Counted from the first letter of the stretch, positions 18,491 to 27,361 are shown. The stretch is 64,000 nt of DNA from Saprospiraceae bacterium UBA7687 (GCA_002482845.1 DLGT01000124.1:60326-124325); one strand, 5' to 3'. Program-made: numbers and translations. The notes: a model not told the origin generated them from the sequence alone.

Positions 18491-19876
18491 TTAAAACCAC
18501 ATTGTTGAACAAATAATAAAGCCAACCACGATTACATTTGCCAATAAATTTACACCATCATTATTTAACCATGAGTATCCTTTTATCAGTAGGCTTGTAG
18601 ATGTTTTTTCTTCTGTGATATCATTGTTTTGACGGTACTTTGCTTGCCACAGACTACCCAAAATACTATCTAAAATCATACCTGAAGAACCTGCAATGGC
18701 AATGATTATACTTTCTTCATACTCTAAATTGAAAATGTAACCTACTAAAAAAGCAAAGATTATTGAACCCACTAAACCAGCTAATGTTCCCACTAACGAT
18801 ATACCACCTGATAGACCCACCTTGATAGGTCGCATAGTAGTGATATCATAGGTTTTATGTTTAAAATAAATACCAATATCACTGCTAATCGTATCTGCAA
18901 AACTTACGGCAACTGATGCAAACGAAGCAAGCATAAACACATCATTTTTTGTCATTACGTACGCTATCATACATAATACTGCAATCAAACCATTGGCAAA
19001 AACTTGAATGGCATTTCTGCCACTTGCATCTTTGGATTTTGGATGGAGTTTAGATGTCAGACTTCCGACTATAAAAAATATGGATATAGGAATCAAATAA
19101 AGATGTCCTACTGAGAATATGATCATCGAACCAAGCAAAACAGCCGCAGTAGTACCAGTCATAGATAACCATTTTTTATGATAAACCACAACCATAATTA
19201 ACAACATACACAAAAAAGATATCCAACTTTGGGAAGTGTTTGTTGTGTATGAAATGATTGATATCCAAAGTGTCGCTACCAATGGTACAGTGAGATTATC
19301 ACTGCCACGATAGGAAAATAACTCACTCAATGCAGGTACTAATACAAGGATGAACAACAAAGGTGTAAAACCAATAAAAAAATATCCAATTCCTAAAGTA
19401 CTTAGATAAAAAGCAGCAAATCCTAACCAAGATTTCTCTTCATACAAAAATAGATGTTTCTTTTTGGCAAAATATTCTCCACTGATTCCTGCCATTGCAT
19501 CACTAATACCTAAGGTAATTATACCGAATATGATGTTTTGGATAGTAAAAGGTGAGATGAGGAGTAAGGCAAAGGATAAAGGAAAAAGCGCAATACCATA
19601 GCTTTTTCTAGGACTAGGCAATAGAACATTTTGGTAGGCAACTATAAACAGGACGAAGGAGCTTATGAAAAATATAACGGCCAATTCTAAACGTGATGGT
19701 GCATGATAAACTACATACGCACAAGTCGTTACAGCCACCAAATGAAGGATCTTTCTACTCGTTTCTCTGTGAATATCATACTTGTCAATACTTAGTTTGA
19801 CTAAAATAGTAGTTAATAAGATTAACACTGCTGCACAAAGATATAAGATATATGGATCATGCTCGAATAGAGTCAT
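18491..19876 (-). CDS. Phytol-kinase-like / DUF92 (VTE5-VTE6-like) fusion protein
   Basis: A 461-residue polytopic membrane protein; the ATG at 19876 is preferred to a TTG nine codons upstream. The N-terminal half (to about 210) resembles the dolichol/phytol kinase family, with RETSRKILHLVAV and GISDAMAGISGEYF. The C-terminal half is a DUF92/TIGR00297 domain with FADTISSDIG, RPIKVGLSGGISLVGT and LDSILGSLWQAKYR. In plants the separate homologues VTE5 (phytol kinase) and VTE6 (phytyl-phosphate kinase, DUF92) make phytyl diphosphate for tocopherol. Next to it, divergently transcribed, are a methyltransferase and a homogentisate-phytyltransferase-like enzyme. Role in prenyl-alcohol salvage is inferred. 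Confidence 0.7.
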   Translation of the reverse strand: MTLFEHDPYILYLCAAVLILLTTILVKLSIDKYDIHRETSRKILHLVAVTTCAYVVYHAPSRLELAVIFFISSFVLFIVAYQNVLLPSPRKSYGIALFPLSFALLLISPFTIQNIIFGIITLGISDAMAGISGEYFAKKKHLFLYEEKSWLGFAAFYLSTLGIGYFFIGFTPLLFILVLVPALSELFSYRGSDNLTVPLVATLWISIISYTTNTSQSWISFLCMLLIMVVVYHKKWLSMTGTTAAVLLGSMIIFSVGHLYLIPISIFFIVGSLTSKLHPKSKDASGRNAIQVFANGLIAVLCMIAYVMTKNDVFMLASFASVAVSFADTISSDIGIYFKHKTYDITTMRPIKVGLSGGISLVGTLAGLVGSIIFAFLVGYIFNLEYEESIIIAIAGSSGMILDSILGSLWQAKYRQNNDITEEKTSTSLLIKGYSWLNNDGVNLLANVIVVGFIICSTMWF

Positions 19877-20085
19877 TTGATTGTTTTTGTTTCTAAACGC
19901 CAAGATAATGTAAATTCTGTCTTTTTTGTTTTATTAAACAATGGTAAATTGAATTTTATAGTACTGATCGAATAGTAGGCCTGCAAGATTTAACATTAGC
20001 ATATTTTAGGGGCATCTTTACAACTTAAGGAACATTAATAGGTTAATAGATCGATGTCATTGTCAAAGAAGACATTTATTTTGTT

Positions 20086-20829
20086 ATGAAATTGAAGGAA
20101 CTTGAAGATTTTGATTGGTTTCCGCTCATTCTGAGGAAGTATCAGATGGAATTGATAGGTATTTTGGTCAGTCAATTTGGGTTTTACCATCATGTAGTCA
20201 AGATGATCAAAACAGATCTTATGAAATCTAACAAGGTACATATCACTGATTTATGTAGTGGAAGTGGTTTGCCAGCGATTTATGTCCATCAAAAGTTAAC
20301 ACTATCTAACCTAAATACAGCCTTAACAGATAAATTTCCCCAACAAATAAGCGATATCGAAGGCGTTGAATATCTGACTTCATCTGTGGATGTCAATAAT
20401 TTGGAACCTGAAGCAAATACCTATTACACCATGTTTAATGCTTTTCATCATTTAGAGTCTAATGAAAGAAATCAGCTTATCCAAAAAGTTTTAGACAAAA
20501 ACAGTCATTTGATGATTGTAGAGATTGTGCAACCTAGTTTTATAAATGTCATTTTGGTAACACTTGCATCTACAGTTGGCGTTTGGTTGTTATGTCCGTT
20601 TATAAAACCATTTGATTGGAAAAGATTGTTCTTTACGTACCTTATTCCTATCAATGTTTTAACCGTTTTAATTGATGGTTATATTTCAATATTGAAATCT
20701 GTGACAGTTCAGCAGTATCGGTCAGAGTTTACCACTTTGTTTAACGATATGTCAAGGATAGAAATATCTTCGCACCTTAGTTTTCCTGCTTATTTGGTCA
20801 CCATAAAAATATCGCCTAGTCATGTATAA
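20086..20829 (+). CDS. SAM-dependent methyltransferase-like protein with membrane segments
   Basis: A 247-residue protein. Residues ~45-160 look like a class I methyltransferase: motif I ITDLCSGSGLPAIYV, then TALTDKFP, YYTMFNAFHHLE and LMIVEIVQPSF. The C-terminal ~85 residues contain two hydrophobic segments (FINVILVTLASTVGVWLL and YLIPINVLTVLI), so it is probably attached to the inner membrane. Its last 8 bp overlap the UbiA gene, indicating translational coupling. A methyltransferase acting on a prenylated benzoquinol intermediate would suit the context but is not shown. Confidence 0.65.
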   Translation: MKLKELEDFDWFPLILRKYQMELIGILVSQFGFYHHVVKMIKTDLMKSNKVHITDLCSGSGLPAIYVHQKLTLSNLNTALTDKFPQQISDIEGVEYLTSSVDVNNLEPEANTYYTMFNAFHHLESNERNQLIQKVLDKNSHLMIVEIVQPSFINVILVTLASTVGVWLLCPFIKPFDWKRLFFTYLIPINVLTVLIDGYISILKSVTVQQYRSEFTTLFNDMSRIEISSHLSFPAYLVTIKISPSHV

Positions 20830-21739
20830 ATCATTGTCGATTTTATGGAAGTTTAGTAGGCCACACACCATCATTGGGTCTACGATTAGCATTGTGGTGT
20901 TATGGCTAATGGCCTTGGAAAAGATGACTTATGAAGCTCATCTTCCATTATTGTTTTGGACCTTATTGGTAGGGATTACTTGTAATGTTTTTATCGTTGG
21001 TCTCAATCAAATCATAGATATTGACCTAGACAAAATAAATAAACCCAAATTACCACTTGCTGATGGCTCGCTTTCTATATCAAATGCTTACAAAATAATC
21101 CTTGTTAGCTTAATGATAAGTTTAGTAGTCTCCTTCCTAACTAGTGTGATTCTAGGTTGGTTGATCGTAGTGATATTACTTATAGGTATTGCTTATTCTG
21201 TGCCACCTATTCAGCTCAAAAAACATCATTTACCCGCAGCTATCGCAATTACAACCGTAAGAGGTTTGTTGGTCAATTTGGGTATGTTTCTGCACTTTTC
21301 TTATGCTTCAAGACAATTCTCGCTCGAACAAATCATGCAGTCGCCACTCGCCCTGATACCATATCAAATATGGATGTTGACGAGTTTTGTGGTGGCATTT
21401 AGTATTGCTATTGCGTGGTTTAAGGATTTGCCAGATACGGAAGGCGATGCACAATTTAGATTTAATACTTTAGCCATTGTTTATTCTCCTAAGATAGCGC
21501 TTTATGGTGGTGTCTTTTTAGTAGGACTTGCATATATCATTACTATTTTTTGGTCTTATGCTCTTGGTGATACATTTTTAGGTATTTTTCATATAATTGC
21601 TTTTATGGCATTTATGATGAATGTATGGTTCGTGGATTTACGACAATCTAAGACCATCACGAGATTCTATATGATATTTTGGCTGTTTTTCTTTTTGGAG
21701 TATATTTCTTTTGGTATTAATGCAATAAATTTTTTATAA
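20822..21739 (+). CDS. UbiA prenyltransferase, homogentisate phytyltransferase-like
   Basis: A 305-residue membrane enzyme with about eight helices. The first Asp-rich motif is NQIIDIDLD (62-70) followed by KINKPKLPLA, and the second is KDLPDTEGD (201-209). FSRPHTIIGS at 11-20 and AYSVPPIQLKK further on are features of the homogentisate prenyltransferase branch (plant VTE2/HST, cyanobacterial Slr1736) and not of MenA, UbiA proper or chlorophyll synthase. It would join a prenyl diphosphate to an aromatic acid. The product (tocopherol-like or plastoquinone-like) cannot be told from sequence. Confidence 0.75.
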   Translation: MYKSLSILWKFSRPHTIIGSTISIVVLWLMALEKMTYEAHLPLLFWTLLVGITCNVFIVGLNQIIDIDLDKINKPKLPLADGSLSISNAYKIILVSLMISLVVSFLTSVILGWLIVVILLIGIAYSVPPIQLKKHHLPAAIAITTVRGLLVNLGMFLHFSYASRQFSLEQIMQSPLALIPYQIWMLTSFVVAFSIAIAWFKDLPDTEGDAQFRFNTLAIVYSPKIALYGGVFLVGLAYIITIFWSYALGDTFLGIFHIIAFMAFMMNVWFVDLRQSKTITRFYMIFWLFFFLEYISFGINAINFL

Positions 21740-21803
21740 AGGTTGCGAAACTTTGTTTGAAACTATTTTTGGAAATATCTAGGTTTATAAATTTCTAAAC
21801 TAA

Positions 21804-21917
21804 TTTTGTCACGATTTTTGCAACTTGCAGGCAAAAATAGCGCCAAAATTGTATTTCCTTTCCACTTATACCACGGATTTACATCCGTGGTTACTATCAT
21901 TTAACCCCTTCGGGGTT
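21804..21917. repeat. Composite hairpin repeat B, copy 1
   Basis: Starts with TTTTGTCACGATTTTTGC...GGCAAAAA...GCGCCAAAA, which is shared almost base for base with the copy at 23558. Two hairpins follow: CCACGGAT-TTAC-ATCCGTGG (about 21871-21890) and AACCCC-TTC-GGGGTT (21903-21917). This double-hairpin layout is frequent between Bacteroidota genes and resembles REP/BIME sequences mobilised by RAYT-type transposases. None is encoded here. Confidence 0.7.
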
Positions 21918-22041
21918 ATATTTAAAAAGTTACCTATTTCAAACATTACAATTTACCTGTTTTAAACTTTGGAGTCTTAATTCTTTGACATTAATTATTT
22001 TGAATTGATATCATTATATACCTTTGTACCAAATTTATCAT

Positions 22042-23334
22042 ATGTTTTGGGATATCATTATTACACTGACCTTGGTTTTTCTGAATGGATTTTTTGTGGC
22101 AGCAGAGTTTGCCATTGTCAAAGTGAGGGCGTCGCAAATAGAGCTTAAGGCACAAAGTGGTAATAAATCAGCTATTCTTTCATCACATATTGTTTCTCAT
22201 TTGGATGGTTATCTTGCTGCAACACAACTAGGTATCACGCTTGCCAGCCTTGGTTTGGGATGGGTAGGAGAGCCAGTTGTTTCAGTGATTATCATAGATT
22301 TATTTGATATAGTAGGTCTTGAAATGGGCGCAGAGTTGGCTCATAAAATCGCACTTCCTATTTCATTTGCCATTATCACGGTATTGCATATTGTATTTGG
22401 CGAGCTAGCACCTAAGTCTATGGCCATCCAAAAACCTGAAACCACTACTTTGTTTATAGCTTATCCACTCAATTTGTTTTACTACATTTTTAAACCATTT
22501 ATTTGGGTATTGAACGGTTTTGCTAATGTCATATTAAAAGCCTTCGGAATTCATGCGGTACATGGCGCTGATATCCACAGTTCGGATGAGTTGAAATACT
22601 TAGTCCAACAAAGTGGAGAAAGTGGCACCATTGTGAACCAAGATTATGAAATTATAAAAAATGCCTTTGATTTTGCAGATAGAACGGTCAAACAAGTCAT
22701 GGTCCCTCGTAACCAAGTAGTGGCAATAGATGTAGAATCTTTTGATACAGAGATGATTGATAAGATATTGCAAGAAGGATATTCTAGGATACCTTGTTAT
22801 GAAAAGAACATAGACAATATCATAGGTCTTATCTATGTCAAAGATTTGTTAGCGGGCCTGAATAAAGGAGTGACTACCAATCTAAAAGATATCATCAGAC
22901 CTGTCATCATCACTACCGAAGGACGTAAAATAGGAGGTTTACTAAAGGAATTCCAACAGAAACATATCCAAATGGCCATCGTAGTGGATGAGTTTGGTGG
23001 TTTTGATGGGATTGCAACCATGGAAGATATCATAGAAGAACTTGTAGGAGAAATCCAAGATGAATATGATAATGAAATTCCAGTGGTAGAAAAGGTAAAT
23101 GATTCTACCTTTAATATCATAGCTACATCTGCTATTAATGATATCAATGCATTCCTTCCTTATGCGCTTGAGCCTACGGGTGATGTGACCACACTCGCAG
23201 GGATTTTGATTTATAAATTGGGTAGGATTCCAGCCATGAATGAAAAAGGAAGGTTGGATGAATACGAATTTACAGTCATGAAACGAATCAAAAATACCAT
23301 CACTTTGGTGCAGCTAAGAGTAGTTTCAGAATAG
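22042..23334 (+). CDS. CNNM/CorC (HlyC-type) transporter-like membrane protein
   Basis: A 430-residue protein with an N-terminal DUF21/CNNM membrane domain (about 1-190; AAEFAIVKVRASQIE, GITLASLGLGWVGEP, FGELAPKSMAIQ). Two CBS domains follow (about 205-325; VMVPRNQVVAID, IVVDEFGGFDGIATMEDIIEE), then a CorC_HlyC C-terminal domain. Family members have been linked to Mg2+/Co2+ or Na+ transport; the historical name hemolysin is misleading. The ATG at 22042 is chosen over an in-frame TTG six codons earlier. The gene is isolated, flanked on both sides by repeat B. Confidence 0.88.
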   Translation: MFWDIIITLTLVFLNGFFVAAEFAIVKVRASQIELKAQSGNKSAILSSHIVSHLDGYLAATQLGITLASLGLGWVGEPVVSVIIIDLFDIVGLEMGAELAHKIALPISFAIITVLHIVFGELAPKSMAIQKPETTTLFIAYPLNLFYYIFKPFIWVLNGFANVILKAFGIHAVHGADIHSSDELKYLVQQSGESGTIVNQDYEIIKNAFDFADRTVKQVMVPRNQVVAIDVESFDTEMIDKILQEGYSRIPCYEKNIDNIIGLIYVKDLLAGLNKGVTTNLKDIIRPVIITTEGRKIGGLLKEFQQKHIQMAIVVDEFGGFDGIATMEDIIEELVGEIQDEYDNEIPVVEKVNDSTFNIIATSAINDINAFLPYALEPTGDVTTLAGILIYKLGRIPAMNEKGRLDEYEFTVMKRIKNTITLVQLRVVSE

Positions 23335-23346
23335 ATATGTAAATAC

Positions 23347-23510
23347 AGTGTCCACTCCAAAAACATAGGTCGGGTAATAATCAGCCGTTTTTTACCCAAT
23401 CTCTATAGGGAAACACCCCTGCCCCTAAAGGGGTATAACTCTGATTATCAATGTACTAGGGATTAGTATGAACCTTTTGTCTTAACTATGGGCTGTACGG
23501 AGATGACTTA
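23347..23510 (-). repeat. ~137-bp TIR element, copy 3 (rearranged, inverted)
   Basis: A diverged copy in opposite orientation to copies 1 and 2. It keeps TCCACTCC at the left, AATCAGCCGTTTTTTACCC, CTGCCCCTAAAGGGG, TGATTATCAA and a weak right end (CGGAG). It is longer than the others by about 25 bp and its middle part is altered (an extra CTATAGGGAAACACC segment). It directly abuts repeat B copy 2, so this 360-bp gap consists almost entirely of repeats. Confidence 0.55.
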
Positions 23511-23557
23511 AAAAGTAATTTTTTTGTAACTATTTAGGTCAGTTCCAAAATCAACCG

Positions 23558-23670
23558 TTTTTGTCACGATTTTTGCATCTTTCAGGCAAAAATGGCGCCA
23601 AAAGCTATAATTATCTGATCTTTTGCGATGGGTTTCACCCATCTCTACCAATATTTAGCCCCTACAGGGC
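23558..23670. repeat. Composite hairpin repeat B, copy 2
   Basis: Begins with the same ~46-bp head as the copy at 21804 (TTTTTGTCACGATTTTTGC, GGCAAAAATGGCGCCAAAA). Two hairpins with different loop sequences follow: GATGGG-TTTC-CCATC type (about 23628-23644) and GCCCCTACAGGGC (23658-23670). The head is conserved while the hairpin stems have changed with compensation, which suggests selection for structure. It lies after the CNNM gene in the same direction as copy 1. Confidence 0.7.
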
Positions 23671-23693
23671 AATGATCTAAATAGTTACATTTT

Positions 23694-24287
23694 TTACTTT
23701 TTCTCCCAAAAGACTAATTTGTCTCCAAAATGTGAAGAAACTTTTTGGTAGCTAGGAGGGACTTCTTTCCGAAAACTAAAGTAAGTCGCTAGTTTAGTTC
23801 CGCTAGGTTTTTGGTCAAGTTGGTCTTCCACACGAGCTGAATAATGGTCGTAAAGTGCTCTGTTTAATGGTATTTCGTCATTAATTCTGTCCATGACACT
23901 GATATTTTCTTGGAAAGAATTAAAAATATAGAATGCATCATACGCTTCAAAACTGATGTTCATGATATTGGCGTGGATAAAATGGATGTTTTGTAGACCA
24001 CTTTCTACCGCCATTTTTTCTGCTTCGTCATGAAATGATTTTCGTAGTTCTACACCGGTGAAGATTCCATTTGTTGTCAATGCTCCTAAAAAACAAAATT
24101 TGCCACAGCCAGAACCAATATCCAGCACTCGTGTAGTCTTGTCATTGACCAAATATTGGCTCGCTAATTTTGCAACTTCCACAGGGGTAAAATGTATCTG
24201 AGATACAAACCGAATTTTAGGTTTATATACTTTGTCAAATTCTTTATCAGAGAATTCATCTTTTGATATTACCTGACTTATTTTCAA
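23694..24287 (-). CDS. Class I SAM-dependent methyltransferase
   Basis: A 197-residue soluble protein with motif I VLDIGSGCGKFC (about 55-66) and following GVELRKSFHDEA, IHFIHANIM and YDAFYIFNSF. The arrangement resembles Dot1-like or other small-molecule/protein methyltransferases, but the acceptor is not known. The N-terminus (KIRFVSQIHFTPVEVAKLA) is typical of methyltransferases that recognise an open substrate. The start is TTG, overlapping the stop of the upstream gene (TTGA), so it is translationally coupled to it. Last gene of a four-gene operon starting with the TlpA-like lipoprotein. Confidence 0.78.
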   Translation of the reverse strand: MKISQVISKDEFSDKEFDKVYKPKIRFVSQIHFTPVEVAKLASQYLVNDKTTRVLDIGSGCGKFCFLGALTTNGIFTGVELRKSFHDEAEKMAVESGLQNIHFIHANIMNISFEAYDAFYIFNSFQENISVMDRINDEIPLNRALYDHYSARVEDQLDQKPSGTKLATYFSFRKEVPPSYQKVSSHFGDKLVFWEKK

Positions 24288-24661
24288 GGTTTTTCTTTTT
24301 TAGGCTGATGAAACACATCTCCAGTTAAGTGTTTGATATAAATTAGTTTAAGATTCAAACCAATGATGTCTACTGTTTTTTGAGTTTCTTCATCTGCTTT
24401 TTCAAGCTTAGTCGGAAATAAGGTGATCCCTACAAAAGTTTCCATGTGTAAGGTAATTTCTTTTTCATTTATCAAAAAATCAAAATATCTTACATCTTGA
24501 TTTTTAACCTGATGCACTAGGTCAGCTTTAAATTCTTGGATGATAACTTTTACAAAGACATCAAAGATGGAATTGTCTATTTGTTCACTTATAAGGATTT
24601 CTTTATATGATTTGTTCAAAGTCAGTTTTTTACATATCAAGTGATAAAGTACCTTTGCCAA
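24284..24661 (-). CDS. Uncharacterised protein
   Basis: A small protein of at most 125 residues with no recognised domain. It is hydrophilic and mixed alpha/beta, with no signal or membrane segment; a Lys/Glu-rich tail ends in HQPKKEKP. There is no ATG near the N-terminus. TTG codons at 24661, 24640 and 24619 are possible starts; the last avoids a 32-bp overlap with the gene before it. The frame is kept between two coupled genes, which supports it being real. Confidence 0.55.
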   Translation of the reverse strand: MAKVLYHLICKKLTLNKSYKEILISEQIDNSIFDVFVKVIIQEFKADLVHQVKNQDVRYFDFLINEKEITLHMETFVGITLFPTKLEKADEETQKTVDIIGLNLKLIYIKHLTGDVFHQPKKEKP

Positions 24662-24974
24662 GTTTGCCTATTGTATCGAAAACAGAACCACCTACAAAGT
24701 ACCAAGGTAAACTTTCTAAGTATGCTTCTGCAGTCTCAGGTTTTAATGTTTTAAAATCATTTGGCTGCATAATTCCACGATACCATCTGCCCGACCTTGA
24801 AATAAATTCATATTCAACTTGATATAGCAACCATGAAGTTTTACAAGATTTACACATTAAGATTTTTACTTCACCGAATCTGCCATTCGTAGTATCTATA
24901 CCAATCATATGAATGTCATAACCACTCGCTATGAGCGGTGGTTGGTGGCACAAACAGTTTTGGTCAGCAATCAA
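24630..24974 (-). CDS. Uncharacterised protein with CxC/CxxC cysteine pairs
   Basis: A 114-residue protein with a CLCHQPP motif near the N-terminus and a CKSC motif around residue 40, together making a likely zinc site. Aromatic residues are abundant in the middle (SWLLYQVEYEF, SGRWYRG). No family is recognised. The start is TTG, three bases after the stop of the TlpA-like gene, so it belongs to that operon. A second in-frame start (ATG at residue 24) is possible but would remove the first cysteine pair. Confidence 0.6.
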   Translation of the reverse strand: MIADQNCLCHQPPLIASGYDIHMIGIDTTNGRFGEVKILMCKSCKTSWLLYQVEYEFISRSGRWYRGIMQPNDFKTLKPETAEAYLESLPWYFVGGSVFDTIGKLGKGTLSLDM

Positions 24975-24977
24975 TAT

Positions 24978-26384
24978 TTAAGATTTAATGGCATTTCCTA
25001 ACAAACTAGCTATTTCTTTGGATGATGGTCTTGGCGCGTTGGCATCAATGATTTTGCCATCTTTACCTATGACTATAAATCTAGGTATTCCACTAATTCG
25101 GTAATCAGATACAAGTGAAGAAGCCCAATCTCCATCTGCAAATAATTGCACGCCTTTCATATTTTTGGCTTTCACCATTTTCTCCCAAGCAGCCTTATCT
25201 TGGTCTATGGAAATACTTACGAAAGTGATATCATTATTTGATTTGTTTTCTTCTTGTAACTTTTCTAGTGAAGGCAATTCTCTCAGACATGGTCCACACC
25301 AAGTAGCCCACACATCGATATATACAACTTTACCTGCTAGACTTTCGAGACTTACGGATTTACCATTGATGTCTTTATAATCAAATTTTGGTGCAGGCTG
25401 ACCTACTATGAGGTGCTGCCATTGTTGGTATTGATTATTGATGTCTTCCAGAAATGTTGGATTTGTTTGCGCAGTACGGTATTTATCTATGACCAATGAA
25501 GTTTCATTGATAGATGTACTAAGTGTATTTTTCAGCAAGTTGTAATAAAGGACTTCTTTAACTTTTTGGGATTTAAATAAGGTCTTTATGTTGTTAAATT
25601 TACTGGTAACCAATGCTGTTTTTGCTGCTGTTGTGTCCGCTTTTGTATTGAAATCTAGGTACAAACTAATGAATGGTATATAGGAAGGTACTAGTAAGTT
25701 CGCTTCGGTGTCTATGTCTAAGTTTTGGAAAAAACTGTCATAAGTATCACTTAAGTTTAATGTACTGTCAGGCATGATGTAGGTGTAGTATTCTGGATAA
25801 GTCATTTTTAGATTTGCAGCATCATAAGATAATTCTGCGGACATTAGTTCTGCAAAATCTTCTTCGAAAGCACCATTTTTCTTTTGGTATTCTTGTTGAT
25901 CTTCCACAAAAACATTGAGTCTATCTTCTACAGCTTTTAGGAAATCTGTTTCGTTTTTTGAGAAAAAAGCATACATATCTTGTGGCTCACTTACTAGCTG
26001 TAAGTTGTGGTAATGTATCAAATAGTTGTTTTCCAACTCATGGCTTCCAGAGAATTTTGTTGCAGCATCCAATGTCCTATAGTCGCCTATAACGCTGATA
26101 CGATCGCCAGGTACGATGTATAAAGATACGCTTTGGTCACCATGAAGTAAGGTATAGATGCCGCTTCTGTCTAATTCTGCTTGGATAAAAAACTTACCTT
26201 CTTGGGTGATACTTGCTTTGATATCTGCTGTTCCACGTAAGATGATGACAGGTGCAACTGCTGATGTAATGGTGCCTTCTATGGTTGTGGTGGTAGGTTT
26301 GTAAGTCCTACTTTTTTCTTTACAACTTCCGAAAAAAAGCAATAAAGTCGAAGTCAATAATAACAAATGTAAATATCTACTCAT
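24978..26384 (-). CDS. TlpA-like thioredoxin-fold lipoprotein with DUF4369-type N-terminus
   Basis: A lipoprotein of 468 residues. The ATG at 26384 is chosen because it begins the signal peptide MSRYLHLLLLTSTLLLFFGSC with lipid Cys21. An N-terminal beta domain (about 35-120; TIEGTITSAVAPVIILRG) resembles DUF4369. A helical middle follows. The C-terminal thioredoxin domain (about 330-468) has the active site WATWCGPCLRE and a cis-proline in ISGIPRF. It should act in the periplasm as a thiol-disulfide reductant. It heads the four-gene operon running to 23694. Confidence 0.85.
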   Translation of the reverse strand: MSRYLHLLLLTSTLLLFFGSCKEKSRTYKPTTTTIEGTITSAVAPVIILRGTADIKASITQEGKFFIQAELDRSGIYTLLHGDQSVSLYIVPGDRISVIGDYRTLDAATKFSGSHELENNYLIHYHNLQLVSEPQDMYAFFSKNETDFLKAVEDRLNVFVEDQQEYQKKNGAFEEDFAELMSAELSYDAANLKMTYPEYYTYIMPDSTLNLSDTYDSFFQNLDIDTEANLLVPSYIPFISLYLDFNTKADTTAAKTALVTSKFNNIKTLFKSQKVKEVLYYNLLKNTLSTSINETSLVIDKYRTAQTNPTFLEDINNQYQQWQHLIVGQPAPKFDYKDINGKSVSLESLAGKVVYIDVWATWCGPCLRELPSLEKLQEENKSNNDITFVSISIDQDKAAWEKMVKAKNMKGVQLFADGDWASSLVSDYRISGIPRFIVIGKDGKIIDANAPRPSSKEIASLLGNAIKS

Positions 26385-26511
26385 GATGAGATGGTATTTT
26401 GATTGGGATATGATAATGGCAAAATTAAAACCATTCCATCGATTATTGGCAGTTTTTGTGTTATTAAACGAGTGGATAGCCAATATTTAACAAAGATTAA
26501 CAAGATTGGGG

Positions 26512-27204
26512 TTAATATCCTTTCGCCATCATCAATGCTACTAGTCCAGCAGTCTCTGTGCGCAATCTAGAATCACCCAAAGTCACAGCTTTGAAACCAT
26601 TTTCTAGGGCCATTTCGATTTCTTGGAGGGTAAAATCTCCTTCGGGTCCGATCAAAACGATAGCATCTTTGGACTTATCCATGCTAGCATGTAAACTCAA
26701 GGTAGGGCCTTCACAATGGGCAATAAATTTCTGATCTACTTCTTTTGTTTTTGCCAAAAGTAGTTTAGTACTTTCATAATAATTCAATGTTGGCAGATGT
26801 ACATTAAGCGATTGTTTCATAGCTGATACCATTATTTTATGGATTCTACTGTGGTTAAAAGACTTTTTTTCTGTCCTTTGCGCATTAAAAACAATGATTT
26901 CGCTGATACCTATTTCAACCGCTTTCTCTACAAACCACTCTAACCTCGAAGCATTTTTGGTAGGAGAGATTGCAATGATAATATTTGGGTATGGTGTAGG
27001 TTTTGTTTCTGTACTCAAAATATTGCATACTGTTTCCGATTTAGATATATTGGAAATTCTAGCGGAGTAAATATGACCATTGCCGTCTGTTATAAAGATA
27101 TCGTCACCCACTTGTTTACGTAGTACTTTCGTACAATGTTGGTGTTCATCTTCGGTGAGTCTAAGTTGATTTTCGGAGACTAGATTTGTATAAAAAAGAA
27201 ACAT
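26512..27204 (-). CDS. rsmE: 16S rRNA (uracil-1498-N3)-methyltransferase RsmE
   Basis: A 230-residue SPOUT-class enzyme that methylates U1498 of 16S rRNA. It has the N-terminal PUA-like domain (EDEHQHCTKVLRKQVGDDIFITDGNG). The knotted C-terminal domain carries the family signatures KNASRLEWFVEKAVEIGI, RTEKKSF, IVLIGPEGDFTLQEI and LGDSRLRTETA. The ATG at 27204 fits the normal N-terminus (MFLFYTN); an in-frame ATG six codons earlier is less likely. It is divergent from rseP. Confidence 0.93.
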   Translation of the reverse strand: MFLFYTNLVSENQLRLTEDEHQHCTKVLRKQVGDDIFITDGNGHIYSARISNISKSETVCNILSTETKPTPYPNIIIAISPTKNASRLEWFVEKAVEIGISEIIVFNAQRTEKKSFNHSRIHKIMVSAMKQSLNVHLPTLNYYESTKLLLAKTKEVDQKFIAHCEGPTLSLHASMDKSKDAIVLIGPEGDFTLQEIEMALENGFKAVTLGDSRLRTETAGLVALMMAKGY

Positions 27205-27272
27205 TCCAATAAAATTTTTCATAAAGCTAAGGAATATTTTACAATGAATGGCCCCATTGTTTAATATTAAAG

Positions 27273-27280
27273 TAAATTTG
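27273..27280 (+). promoter_or_regulatory. Putative -7 element of rseP-hscB
   Basis: TAAATTTG matches the Bacteroidota -7 consensus TAnnTTTG and is followed by C, as is usual. It lies about 80 bp before the rseP start in the gap shared with divergent rsmE. A good -33 TTTG box at 19-21 bp is not evident, so the call rests on one element. Confidence 0.45.
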
Positions 27281-27361
27281 CACTCCGATTTTTAAACAAT
27301 ATCAAAATTTTGTTCGTTTAAATCATTCGTATTAAATCATTTGTGAAATAAAATTCCTATA

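Noticed and set aside
22833..23147. Minus-strand frame of 104 codons
   Set aside because: Antisense to the CBS domains of the CNNM protein; Ser-rich translation typical of a shadow frame.
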